Below, one piece after another: positions 26,483 to 35,048 of a DNA stretch of 64,000 nt (within the stretch, counting starts at the first letter, position 1; each line of letters opens with the position of its first letter). The notes beneath the pieces were generated by a model, which was given only the letters and a program-made list of their open reading frames with translations, was not told the origin of the DNA and made no database searches. The DNA comes from Longispora fulva. GTDB taxonomy: Bacteria; Actinomycetota; Actinomycetes; Mycobacteriales; Micromonosporaceae. The position numbers and the translations under genes were made by a program. The stretch is taken from positions 1,922,001 through 1,986,000 of the forward strand of contig NZ_JADOUF010000001.1 in the NCBI RefSeq assembly GCF_015751905.1, in the 5' to 3' direction.

Positions 26483-27010
26483 ATGACCTGGACTGCACCC
26501 GACATCGAGCGGGTACCCCGAACGGACATGGCCGGCGGCGAACGCGAGATGCTGGACGACTGGTTGCGGCAGCGCCGCGCCCTCCTGCTGCGCAAGTGCG
26601 CGGGCCTCACGGCCGAACAGCTCAAGACCGCGGCCGTCGAGCCGTCGAACCTGACCCTGCTCGGGCTGGTCCGGCACATGGCGGAGGTGGAGCGTTGGTG
26701 GTTCCGGGAGAAGTACCTGCACGAGGAGCTGCCGGAGTTGTACCTCACCGAGGAGTATCCCGACGGGGACTTCGACCTGGTCGCCGACGCGGACGCGGAG
26801 GCCGACCACGCCACGTTCCTGGAGGTGACGGCCGCGTGCGACGCGGCGGTGGCCGGCTGCGACCTGGACGTCGCTGTCGATGACGCCAAGGCGCCGACCG
26901 GCAAACTCAACCTCCGTTGGGTGTACATCCACCTCCTCGAGGAGTACGCGCAGCACACCGGGCACGCCGACCTGATCCGGGAGCGGATAGACGGGGCGAC
27001 CGGCTCGTAG
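26483..27010 (+). CDS. DinB-fold protein (DUF664)
   Basis: The 175-residue four-helix protein has the DUF664 signature SNLTLLGLVRHMAEVERWWF near residue 53 and the second histidine block LLEEYAQHTGHADLIRE near the end; the three His of the metal site (VRHM, QHTGH) are present. DinB-superfamily members in actinomycetes include mycothiol-dependent transferases, so a thiol transferase role is plausible but unproved. Followed by a strong terminator. Confidence 0.88.
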   Translation: MTWTAPDIERVPRTDMAGGEREMLDDWLRQRRALLLRKCAGLTAEQLKTAAVEPSNLTLLGLVRHMAEVERWWFREKYLHEELPELYLTEEYPDGDFDLVADADAEADHATFLEVTAACDAAVAGCDLDVAVDDAKAPTGKLNLRWVYIHLLEEYAQHTGHADLIRERIDGATGS

Positions 27011-27028
27011 CCACACCTGTTCCCCACC

Positions 27029-27060
27029 GCCCGTGCGACCCGGCGTCGCACGGGCTTCTT
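27029..27060 (+). terminator. Rho-independent terminator after DinB gene
   Basis: A perfect 11-base stem, GCCCGTGCGAC (27029-27039) and GTCGCACGGGC (27045-27055), with a CCGGC loop is followed by TTCTT. This is the best terminator in the window. Confidence 0.85.
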
Positions 27061-27071
27061 CGATCCGATTG

Positions 27072-27134
27072 CTAGCACCGCTAGACATGAGAGCACAGGC
27101 AAGGCTAGTGTCGTTCCTGGATCTAGCATTGCTA
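27072..27134 (+). promoter_or_regulatory. Paired operator-like inverted repeats before DUF4267 gene
   Basis: CTAGC-ACC-GCTAG (27072-27084) and TAGCA-T-TGCTA (27124-27134) share the half-site TAGC and flank a further GCTAG half-site near 27103. The arrangement, 20-80 bases before the GTG start, looks like a repressor operator, for example of TetR or MarR type. No regulator gene adjoins. Confidence 0.55.
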
Positions 27135-27153
27135 CGAAACGAAGGGAGGGGCC

Positions 27154-27573
27154 GTGAAGCCCCTTGCCACCGGCCTTGCCGTCCTCGGCGGCCTGTTCAT
27201 CGTCTACGTCGGCCTCGGCTTCCTGCTGGACCCGCAGGGGTCAGCCGCCGGTTTCGGCCTGCCGACCTGGCCCCGGCACGACGGCGCGGCCTTCCTCGCC
27301 GTCAAGGGCGTGCGCGACATCGCGTGCGGGCTGACCATCTTCGCGCTCCTGCTGACCGGACACCGCCGGGCGCTGGGCTGGGCGCTGCTGGCCGTCACCT
27401 TCGTGCCCGCCGGGGACATGGTGATCGTGCTCAGCTCGGGCGGTTCCCGGGCGGCGGCGTTCGCGATCCACGGCCTGACCGCCGTCCTCGTCCTGCTCAA
27501 CGCCGTCCTGCTCCTGCGCGAGCGCCCGTCCGCCGCGACGACCCCGCCCCCAGTCGCCGCCGCGGCCGAATAG
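27154..27573 (+). CDS. DUF4267 integral membrane protein
   Basis: GTG 27154 follows GAAGGGAGGGG. The 139-residue product has four membrane helices and the DUF4267 features LGFLLDPQGSAAGFGLP and FLAVKGVRDIACGL. Function unknown; such genes are often regulated by TetR repressors, fitting the operator-like repeats upstream. It forms a unit with the next membrane gene. Confidence 0.82.
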   Translation: MKPLATGLAVLGGLFIVYVGLGFLLDPQGSAAGFGLPTWPRHDGAAFLAVKGVRDIACGLTIFALLLTGHRRALGWALLAVTFVPAGDMVIVLSSGGSRAAAFAIHGLTAVLVLLNAVLLLRERPSAATTPPPVAAAAE

Positions 27574-27602
27574 CACCCGCCCACCCCTCGAAGGAGCTCC
27601 AC

Positions 27603-28076
27603 ATGTTCGTCCTCAGCCACGTGTTCGCCGCCGTCGCGGTCCTGACCGCCGGGATCATCTACGGCACCGACGTCCTCGGGGCGCTCGTCGGGCGTCCGAC
27701 CTGGGCGAAGGTCGACGACCGCGCCCTGGTCGCGGTGAACGGCCACATGCACCACTACGGCGACCGCCGGTTCCCGATCCCCGGCGCCCTCAGCGTCGTC
27801 GCCACGGTGCTCGCCGCCGGCGCGTCCGCCCTCAGTGGCCGGTGGCCGGCCACGGCGGCGGCGCTGGTCGCCACCGTGGCCCTGGTCGTGTGGCTGGTGA
27901 TCTACAAGGTGGTCAACGCCCCGATCAACAAGGAACTCACCGCGGCGGCCCTCGAGGGCCGGGTGCCGGCGAACGCGCGGGCGTTGCAGACCCGGTGGGA
28001 CAGCGTGATCACGGCCAGGGCCCTGTTGCAGGGGGTCGCGGTCGGCGCGCTGTGCGCCGTCCTCGCCCTGCCGTAG
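27603..28076 (+). CDS. DUF1772 family integral membrane protein
   Basis: ATG 27603 follows AAGGAG. The 157-residue protein has four helices and the DUF1772 pattern: VVNAPINKEL after helix three and RWDSVITARALLQG before helix four. Relatives include anthrone-oxygenase-like and uncharacterised proteins. It lies 29 bases after the DUF4267 gene and is presumably co-expressed with it. Confidence 0.78.
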   Translation: MFVLSHVFAAVAVLTAGIIYGTDVLGALVGRPTWAKVDDRALVAVNGHMHHYGDRRFPIPGALSVVATVLAAGASALSGRWPATAAALVATVALVVWLVIYKVVNAPINKELTAAALEGRVPANARALQTRWDSVITARALLQGVAVGALCAVLALP

Positions 28077-28178
28077 CGGTCGGCCCGGCGGCCATCCGCA
28101 GCGGGCCACACCGCGTCGGCCACCACCCGTCGCTCGGTCAGCGACCGGTCGTCAGTGGAACTGCCGGGATCCGGGTCG

Positions 28179-29162
28179 TCAGCGGGCGTGCCAGCTGGCC
28201 AGGAGTTCGGCCTCGCGTTCCGCCGACATCGCCTTCGCCGTCGCCGCCCCGCCGGCCAGCACGTCGCGGGCGGTCACCGCGACAGGGCGTACCCGCAGAC
28301 CGGCCCGCAGGGACGCGGCCGGGTCGGCGGTGCTGGTCAGGTCCTCGGCGGGGTCGCCCTGCGACCACAGCGGGAGCGCCGCGGAGGTCACGCCGGCCTC
28401 GATCAGGAAGGCGTCGTCGACCCAGGTGAAGGTCGCGTCCGCGGCGCCGACGCCTGTGCGCACCTCCTCGAGCAGGTCCCGGAAGGTACCGGTCGCCGAC
28501 GCGCCGACCAGGTGGTACGTCCCGCCCCGACCGTCGGCCACCGCGGCCAGGGTGAAGGCGGCGATGTCGCGGGCGTCGATCACCTGCATCGGCGCGTCGG
28601 GGTCGCCGGGCGCGAGGACCTCGCCGCCGCGGGCCACGCGGTGCGCCCAGTAGTCCAGTGTGCCGTGGTGGTCCCAGGGCCCGATCACGTAGGTGGGCCG
28701 GACGACCAGCGTGGACGGGCCGAACCTGTCGAATGCCACCCGCTCGCACAGCACCTTCAGGCCACCGTAGGCGGCGTCGGTCAGCTCGGTCGGGGCCGGG
28801 CCGTCGAACTCGTGCACCCGGCCGTCCTCGGTGAATCCGGGCGCCTCGGGGTCGTACACCGAGCTGGTCGAGATCAGCACGAACTGGCCGCCGCGGTCGC
28901 CGAGCGCGTCGGCGAGGGCGGTGACCTGGCCCGGGAGGTAGGCGCACACGTCGATCGTCGCGTCCCACTCCCCCTCGGCGAGGGCGGCGGTGAGCGCTTC
29001 CGGGTCGTCGCGGTCGGCCAGCAGGTGCCGGGCCTGCGATTCGAACAGGTCCGCGCCGGTGCGGCCCCGGTGCAGCAGGGTCAGCTCGTGGCCGGCCGCG
29101 AGGGCCGCGGTGGCGAGATGACGGCCGACGAACTTGGTACCACCGATCATCAGGATGCGCAT
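28179..29162 (-). CDS. NAD-dependent epimerase/dehydratase-family protein
   Basis: The 327-residue extended SDR has an unusual dinucleotide loop IGGTKFVGRHL, then TIDVCAYLPGQ, LISTSSVYD, and YGGLKVLCE, where the SDR Tyr and Lys are separated by three residues as expected. This resembles RNA-binding/CSP41-like and isoflavone-reductase-like epimerases of actinomycetes. Substrate not identifiable. Single gene, convergent with the DUF1772 gene. Confidence 0.85.
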   Translation of the reverse strand: MRILMIGGTKFVGRHLATAALAAGHELTLLHRGRTGADLFESQARHLLADRDDPEALTAALAEGEWDATIDVCAYLPGQVTALADALGDRGGQFVLISTSSVYDPEAPGFTEDGRVHEFDGPAPTELTDAAYGGLKVLCERVAFDRFGPSTLVVRPTYVIGPWDHHGTLDYWAHRVARGGEVLAPGDPDAPMQVIDARDIAAFTLAAVADGRGGTYHLVGASATGTFRDLLEEVRTGVGAADATFTWVDDAFLIEAGVTSAALPLWSQGDPAEDLTSTADPAASLRAGLRVRPVAVTARDVLAGGAATAKAMSAEREAELLASWHAR

Positions 29163-29201
29163 CGCGCGATCGTATGTCGCGCCCCGGCCCGACCGTCAAG
29201 A

Positions 29202-32200
29202 TCAATCTTTTCGCCCGAGCCAGCCGGTCGTCTCCTGCTCGGTCATGGGCTTGCTGAACAGGTAGCCCTGGCCGTGGGTGCACCCCATCGCGATGAGGAT
29301 GTCGCGTTCGGCCGGGGTCTCGACGCCCTCGGCGACCACGGTCAGGCCCAGGGTCTCGGCGATCCCCACGATGCCGTCCACCAGGGCGCGTTGCGACGGG
29401 GACCGGTCGAGGCCGGTGATGAACGACCGGTCGATCTTCACCAGGTCCAGGGCCGTCTGCCGCAGGTAGCTCAGGGACGAGTACCCGGTGCCGAAGTCGT
29501 CGATGGCCACCCGCGCGCCGGCGGCCCGCAGCCGGGCCAGGTCGGTCCAGACCTGCTCGTTCTCGTCGAGGAGCAGGCTCTCGGTGATCTCCACGACCAC
29601 CCGGTCCGGCGGCAGGCCGGCGGCGTGCATCTCGCGGAGGATCCCCGACACCATGCCCAGGCTGCGGAACTGGCGGACGGAGACGTTGATCCCGACGTAG
29701 GGTGCCGGGCCCGCGTCGCCGACCGGCCAGGACGCCGCGGCGGTGAGGGCGTGGCGCATCACCTGGATGCCGATCGGCACGATGAGTCCGGTCTCCTCGG
29801 CGACCGTGATGAACTCGGCGGGCGGCAGGGTGCCGCGCAGTGGGTGTTCCCAGCGGGCGAGCGCCTCCAGGCCGACCACCCGCGCGTCGACCAGGCGCAC
29901 GATCGGCTGGTAGCGGACCGTGAACTCCCCGGCGGAGATCGCGCGGTCGAGGTCGGTGCGCAGGTTCATCCGCTCCACCATGGTGCTGTGCAGCTCGGGG
30001 TGGAAGCTGCGCCAGTGGCCCTTGCCGGCGTCCTTGGCCGCGTAGAGGGCGAGGTCGGCGTTGGACATCAGCTCGTCGGCGTCGGCGGCGAAGTCGGCGC
30101 TGGCGACCCCGACGCTGGCGTCGGCGCGGACGAGCTGTCCTCCGAGGCGGACCGGGACCGCCATCGCCGTGACCACCCGGCTGGCCACGTTCTCCACGGC
30201 CGTGCGGTCGGCGGCGTCCTCGATGAGGATCGCGAACTCGTCGCCGCCGAGCCGGGCGGCCAGGTCGTCGGGGCGCAGGACCTCCCGCAGCCGGGCGGCC
30301 ACCTTGACCAGCAGTTCGTCGCCGACCGGGTGGCCGAGGGTGTCGTTGACCATCTTGAAGTCGTCGAGGTCGATGAGGATGACCCCCGCCTGGGTGCCGG
30401 TCAGGTGCGCCCGCAGCACGGCCTGGGTCACGCGCTCGGCGAACAGCGCCCGGTTGGCGAGGCCCGTGAGCGGGTCGTGGAACGCCCGGTGGGTCAGTTC
30501 CCGTTCGAGCTGGCGGCGTTCGGTGACGTCGTGCAGGGTGAGGACGAGCCCGCCGACCGTGGCGTCCCCGCTGAGGTCCCGGGCGGAGGCCTCGACCTCC
30601 ACCGGGGCCGGGTCGCCGACCAGGGTCCACGACGCCTGGTGCTCGGCGGCCGTGGCGGACGGGTCACCGAGCCAGGCCAGCACGTCGGCCCGGTCCTCCT
30701 CCGCGAGGCGGTCGGGGAAGCTGGTCCCGAGGAACGCCGGGTCGCCGAACATCTCCGCGGCCGACGGGCTGCCGTAGCGGATGGTGCCGTCGCGGTTGAG
30801 GATCAGGATCACGTCCGAGGCGTTGTGCACGAGGGTGCGGAAGTACGCCTCGCTGTCGCGCCGGTGCACCTCGCCGGTCAGCTCGATCCGGGACAGCGCC
30901 ATCGCAGCCTGCAGGGCCAGGACCTCCAGCGACGGCCGCAGTTCGGTCAGCGCGATCCGGTCGGCGTCGGCGGCGGCCACGTGCAGGGTGCCCTCGGCGG
31001 GTTCGCTGAGGCCGGTGGGCGCGAGTCGGCACCGCAGGACCAGCGGGAACCCCCGGAAGGCGCGCGCCAGGTCCGGCGGCAGCGCTGCGGGCTGGCACAG
31101 CGCCGCGTGTTCGGGCCACGCGCACCGGGCGTGGGCCGGTCCGCCCTGTCGCGGGCAGGTGGCGCAGTACTCCGGACCCGGCCCGGCGTCGCCGAGTTGG
31201 AGGAGCACCTTGTGCGGGGTCTGGGCCGGCAACAGGTCCGCCACAGCCCCCTCGACGACCCGGGCCACCTCGGCCCTGCTGGTGGCCGCGACGAACCGGA
31301 CGCCGGCCGCCCGCACGCCGCGTTCGCGACCGAGGACCCGCAGGTTCTGGCGCATGGCGTCGATCAGCCGGGCCAGTACGAGGGCGGTGATGACGACCAG
31401 GGCGGTGGCGATCGGGATCCCGTTGTCCACCGGGCCGCGCACGGCTTCGGCGACCAGCAGTGCGGGCGGGATCAGGGCGCACACCGCGAGCAGGACGAGC
31501 CGTTGGACCGTCAGTTCGCTGGATCTGGCCAGGCCCGGTTCGGTCAGCCGGGTCATGCCCGGCCGCAGCGCCGCGAGGCCCCAGCTGGTCAGGAACACGA
31601 ACCACACGGCGTCCACCGGGTGGCCGGGCACCCAGGCGCCCAGCTTCGTGGTGCTCTGGTAGACGACGTTGGCGGCGAAGAACGCGAGCCCGCCGGCGCC
31701 GAGCAGCAGAATGGTGGCCGTCCACCGGGCGCCGACGACCAGGCGCACCATGATGGAGAGCAGGAGCAGGTCGCCGAGCGGGTAGGCCACGGCGGCGATC
31801 TGTTGGATGGCGCCCAGGTAGCGGACGTTCGGGCTGCCGAGCCGGGGCGCGATCAGCAGGGTCCAGGAGATGGTGCCGGCGGCGGCGATCAGGGTCAGTC
31901 CGTCCAGGACGCTGGCCCGGCCGGTTCCCGCCGACCAGCGGGCGAATCCGGACAGGGCGGTGGCGAAGCTCACCAGTACCGAGAGATAGAAGATGTCGAC
32001 GAGGAGGGACGTGGTTCCGAGCGACCGCCAGGGCCGGCCGAACAGCGGGGTGACGATGTCGGCCGCGACGAACAGGGCCATGCCGGCGGCGAGCAGCCAC
32101 CACAGCCCGGGGTGCCTCGGCCGGTTGCGCCGGACGCCGACCAGGACGGCCGTGGCCGCACTGAAGCCGATCAGCACCCACAGCGGCCTGCGGACCGGTT

Positions 32201-32273
32201 CCGCCAGGTAGTAGGTGGCGGTCAGCAGGGTCACCCAGGCGACGAACACGCTCGACACGGCACGCGACGACAC
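29202..32273 (-). CDS. Membrane-bound GGDEF-EAL cyclic-di-GMP enzyme with GAF and PAS domains
   Basis: The 1023-residue protein starts at GTG 32273 five bases after GGAGGA. It has an N-terminal membrane region of about nine helices (1-320), a GAF-like region with clustered Cys (about 330-460, EYCATCPRQGG), a PAS domain (about 465-580), GGDEF (RLGGDEFAIL near 670, with an RPDD inhibitory site five residues before) and EAL (VGLEALARWEHP near 800; ITESLL, DDFGTGYSSL, KIDRSF and AEGVET all kept). Both catalytic motifs look intact, so it may make and degrade cyclic-di-GMP. The Cys cluster may bind metal or sense redox. Confidence 0.93.
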   Translation of the reverse strand: MSSRAVSSVFVAWVTLLTATYYLAEPVRRPLWVLIGFSAATAVLVGVRRNRPRHPGLWWLLAAGMALFVAADIVTPLFGRPWRSLGTTSLLVDIFYLSVLVSFATALSGFARWSAGTGRASVLDGLTLIAAAGTISWTLLIAPRLGSPNVRYLGAIQQIAAVAYPLGDLLLLSIMVRLVVGARWTATILLLGAGGLAFFAANVVYQSTTKLGAWVPGHPVDAVWFVFLTSWGLAALRPGMTRLTEPGLARSSELTVQRLVLLAVCALIPPALLVAEAVRGPVDNGIPIATALVVITALVLARLIDAMRQNLRVLGRERGVRAAGVRFVAATSRAEVARVVEGAVADLLPAQTPHKVLLQLGDAGPGPEYCATCPRQGGPAHARCAWPEHAALCQPAALPPDLARAFRGFPLVLRCRLAPTGLSEPAEGTLHVAAADADRIALTELRPSLEVLALQAAMALSRIELTGEVHRRDSEAYFRTLVHNASDVILILNRDGTIRYGSPSAAEMFGDPAFLGTSFPDRLAEEDRADVLAWLGDPSATAAEHQASWTLVGDPAPVEVEASARDLSGDATVGGLVLTLHDVTERRQLERELTHRAFHDPLTGLANRALFAERVTQAVLRAHLTGTQAGVILIDLDDFKMVNDTLGHPVGDELLVKVAARLREVLRPDDLAARLGGDEFAILIEDAADRTAVENVASRVVTAMAVPVRLGGQLVRADASVGVASADFAADADELMSNADLALYAAKDAGKGHWRSFHPELHSTMVERMNLRTDLDRAISAGEFTVRYQPIVRLVDARVVGLEALARWEHPLRGTLPPAEFITVAEETGLIVPIGIQVMRHALTAAASWPVGDAGPAPYVGINVSVRQFRSLGMVSGILREMHAAGLPPDRVVVEITESLLLDENEQVWTDLARLRAAGARVAIDDFGTGYSSLSYLRQTALDLVKIDRSFITGLDRSPSQRALVDGIVGIAETLGLTVVAEGVETPAERDILIAMGCTHGQGYLFSKPMTEQETTGWLGRKD

Positions 32274-32368
32274 GGCATTCCTCCGACGTCGATGATACGC
32301 CCGGTTTGACCTGAATCAGGCGAATCCACGGATCGCGGGCCCCGCGAAGTTGATCTAGACTTCCCGGC

Positions 32369-33928
32369 GTGGAACTCCAGAATCTGGCCGACGAGGTGTG
32401 GGACGGCATCCTGGCCCGCGACCCGTGGGCCGCCGAGCGCGCCGGACGCGAGGTCACCGTCCTCCCCGACGGCGGGCCCGAGGCGGTGCACCGCCAGGCC
32501 GGGGCGGCCGCCGTGCTGCTCGACCGGCTCGACCGGCTCGCGGTGCCGGACGCCGACCGGCTGACCGCCGGCTACCTCCGCGACCATCTCGAGCACGAGG
32601 TGGCCGAGACGGAGCGGTTCTGGTACCGGTTCCCGGTCACCCCGTACAACGCGATGGTCCTCGGCGACCAGCGCGCCACCATGACCGGCGTCGACCTCGG
32701 CGCCCCCGACGGGCCCGAGCGGCTCCGGTCGCTGCTCGACTCGCACATCGGCGCGGTCGAGCAGATCCGGGCCACCCTCGCCGAGCAGCGCGCCCGGGGC
32801 GTGCACCTGCCGGGGTCGGCCGTCGGGGCCGCGCTGGAGTCGATGCGCGGCCACGCCACGGCCGCCGCGGCCCTCCCCGGGCCGGCCCCGGCGCTGGCCC
32901 GGCTCGGCGCGGCCTTCGACGCCCTGATCGCCGACATGACCGCCCACGCCGCCGCCGGCCCGGCCGAGGGCGGGATGCACCACTATCCGGGCGGGGCGGA
33001 GTGCTACGCCGGCCTGATCCGGCTGCACACCGGCCTGGACCTCACCGCAGAACACATTCACCGGATCGGCCTGTCCGAGGTCGACCGCCTGACGTCGCGG
33101 ATCCGCGACGAACTGGGCATCGTCGACGAGGCGGCGCACCGGGCGAGGCTCAACGCCGACCCGGCGACGTTCGCCGCGGACCCGGCGGAGCTGGAGCGCC
33201 GGTTGCGGAGCCACCTGGACCGGGTGACGCCGATGCTGGCCGGACAGTTCGCGAGGCTGCCCGCCGCGCCGTTCCGGCTCACCCGGCTCGACCCGTCGCT
33301 GGAGGCCGGCCTGACCTGGGGGTACTACGACGTGCCCGGCGCCGACGGCTGCGGGTACTACCACTACAACGGCTCCGACCTGCCGAACCGGCCACTGGTG
33401 CAGGCCGCCAGCCTGATCCTGCACGAGGGGCTGCCCGGGCACCACCTGCAGATCGGCCGGCAGTTGGAGAACGACCGGCTGCACCCGGTGCGCCGCGAGT
33501 TCTCCACCCAGCGCACGTTCTCGATCGCCGGGTACTGCGAGGGCTGGGCCGAGTACGCCGCCGGCCTCGGCTACGAGTGGGGCCTCTACGAGGACCCGGT
33601 CGACCGGTACGGGCGGCTGTGCGCCGAGCGGTTCCACGCGGCGCGCCTGGTCGTCGACACCGGGCTGAACGCGCTGGGCTGGACGTTCGAGCGGGCCGGG
33701 AACTTCCTGCGCGGGACGGGCTTCCTCTCCGAGGTGGAGATCCGCACGGAACTGGTCCGGTACGCGGTGGACGATCCCGGGCAGGCCCTCGCCTACCACC
33801 TGGGGCACTGGTACCTGCGGGAGCTGCGCGGGACCGGCGACGCCCTGACGTTCCACGAGGCGGTGCTGGACGAGGGGCCGCTCCCACTGTGGCTGCTCGG
33901 CGAGCACCTCGCGCGGCAGGTGCCCTAA
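32369..33928 (+). CDS. DUF885 family protein, putative metallopeptidase
   Basis: The 519-residue soluble protein has the DUF885 active-site block LILHEGLPGHHLQIGRQLE near residue 351 (H-E-x3-H-H) and CEGWAEYAAGLGYEW downstream, with FRLTRLDPSLEAG. Family members are cytoplasmic or exported zinc peptidase-like proteins; no signal peptide is seen here. Divergent from the GGDEF-EAL gene across 95 bases. Confidence 0.88.
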   Translation: MELQNLADEVWDGILARDPWAAERAGREVTVLPDGGPEAVHRQAGAAAVLLDRLDRLAVPDADRLTAGYLRDHLEHEVAETERFWYRFPVTPYNAMVLGDQRATMTGVDLGAPDGPERLRSLLDSHIGAVEQIRATLAEQRARGVHLPGSAVGAALESMRGHATAAAALPGPAPALARLGAAFDALIADMTAHAAAGPAEGGMHHYPGGAECYAGLIRLHTGLDLTAEHIHRIGLSEVDRLTSRIRDELGIVDEAAHRARLNADPATFAADPAELERRLRSHLDRVTPMLAGQFARLPAAPFRLTRLDPSLEAGLTWGYYDVPGADGCGYYHYNGSDLPNRPLVQAASLILHEGLPGHHLQIGRQLENDRLHPVRREFSTQRTFSIAGYCEGWAEYAAGLGYEWGLYEDPVDRYGRLCAERFHAARLVVDTGLNALGWTFERAGNFLRGTGFLSEVEIRTELVRYAVDDPGQALAYHLGHWYLRELRGTGDALTFHEAVLDEGPLPLWLLGEHLARQVP

Positions 33929-33951
33929 GGGGAGCCCGAACCGGGGTCAGC

Positions 33952-33990
33952 CCACGGGCCCCGGCCGCAACGACCGGCCAGGGCCCGTGG
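33952..33990. terminator. Bidirectional terminator between DUF885 and GNAT genes
   Basis: CCACGGGCCC at 33952-33961 pairs perfectly with GGGCCCGTGG at 33981-33990, and the intervening bases carry a further GGCCG/CGGCC pairing. It lies between two convergent genes. Confidence 0.65.
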
Positions 33991-33998
33991 ACCGGTGG

Positions 33999-34889
33999 CT
34001 ACCCGGTCGCCGGTTCGAAGACGACCCGGGACCGCAGTTGCCGGAACCCGGTCCGTTCCAGCTCCGCCAGCACCGCCACCTTGTGGGCGTCCACGTCGGC
34101 GACCACCTCCCGGGCACCGTCGGCCGTCATGACCCGGACCGCCTCGGCGATCAGTTCACTGCGGACGGCCTCGTCGAGCACGCCCAGGTACGCCATCAGC
34201 GGGTAGCAGGCGACCCCGGCGGTGCCGACCAGGCCGACCGGCTCCCCGGCGTCCAGCGCGATCCGCCAGTCCCCGACCGGGCTCTTCAGCCAGGCCAGCG
34301 GGTCGGCGGCCAGGTCGACGCCGGCGACCGCGAGGGCCATCTCCGCGCCGGTGAGCACGTCCGGCTCGGCGACCCGGGCCACCAGGGCGTTGATCTCGGC
34401 GACGTCGACCGGCGCGCGGAAGGTGTACCGCCCGGACGACGCCGGCAGCGGGGTACCCGACCAGGTGGTTCTCAGCCGCTCACCCCGCTCGACCAGGCCG
34501 GCGAGCCGGGCCGCCGCCATCGGCGCCCGCATCACGGCGAGCACGTCCGGCTGGCGCCGCCAGTGCGCGGGCACGGCGGCGTAGTAGGACATCCGACCGC
34601 CGAGTGTCTCGTGGGCGGCGCGCAACAGCTCGGCCCCCACCTCCGGCTCGGCGTCGAGGTCGAACCGTTCCAGCCAGGGCGCGCCGATGGCGCCGGGCGG
34701 CAGGACCCAGGCCGCGCGGCCCACCACCCGGCCGGCCCGCAGGGCGACCCAGGTGCGTTCCGGGGTGTAGCCGCCGCCTGCGAGCCCGTCGGCGTAGCCG
34801 ACCTTGCGCACCTGGGGCAGCGGGTCGGGCATGGAATCGAAGATGTTTTCCTCGCCCGCGACGAGCGGGCGGAAGACCAGATCGGTCAT
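33999..34889 (-). CDS. GNAT-family N-acetyltransferase
   Basis: The 296-residue protein appears to hold two GNAT-like halves. The first contains GRVVGRAAWVLPPG and GAELLRAAHETLGG; the second has DWRIALDAGEPVGLVGTAGV, with the acetyl-CoA loop region poorly conserved. FRQLRSRVVFEP closes the fold. Substrate unknown. Upstream lies a 16-codon open frame with complementary flanking sequence (34910-34970), suggesting expression is controlled by translation of a leader peptide, as seen for some resistance acetyltransferases. Confidence 0.8.
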   Translation of the reverse strand: MTDLVFRPLVAGEENIFDSMPDPLPQVRKVGYADGLAGGGYTPERTWVALRAGRVVGRAAWVLPPGAIGAPWLERFDLDAEPEVGAELLRAAHETLGGRMSYYAAVPAHWRRQPDVLAVMRAPMAAARLAGLVERGERLRTTWSGTPLPASSGRYTFRAPVDVAEINALVARVAEPDVLTGAEMALAVAGVDLAADPLAWLKSPVGDWRIALDAGEPVGLVGTAGVACYPLMAYLGVLDEAVRSELIAEAVRVMTADGAREVVADVDAHKVAVLAELERTGFRQLRSRVVFEPATG

Positions 34890-34909
34890 AGCGAACCTCC
34901 GGGCAGAGA

Positions 34910-34970
34910 GCGCCCCTGGTCAGATCCGCACGGACGCCGGAGCGCGGAAGGGGCGCAGAACATCGGACAT
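34910..34970 (-). promoter_or_regulatory. Leader-peptide ORF and possible attenuator for the GNAT gene
   Basis: On the minus strand ATG 34970 opens a 16-residue frame (MSDVLRPFRAPASVRI, stop at 34920) eight bases after GGGAGG. GCGCCCC inside it (fwd 34950-34956) can pair with GGGGCGC just after its stop (fwd 34910-34916), about ten bases before the ribosome site of the GNAT gene. Ribosome passage would break this stem. Confidence 0.5.
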
Positions 34971-35048
34971 TGTTCTGACCTCCCTTCCGGATCGTTGGCG
35001 TGCCGGGAAAACCTACTCGATGCCCGCGGTGGCCGCAAACCGGGGGTG

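Noticed and set aside
28155-32309. A 1384-codon open frame on the plus strand
   Set aside because: It lies opposite the epimerase and GGDEF-EAL genes, is low-complexity (Gly/Arg/Val/Gln rich) and shows no domain. Long antisense frames are expected at this GC content.
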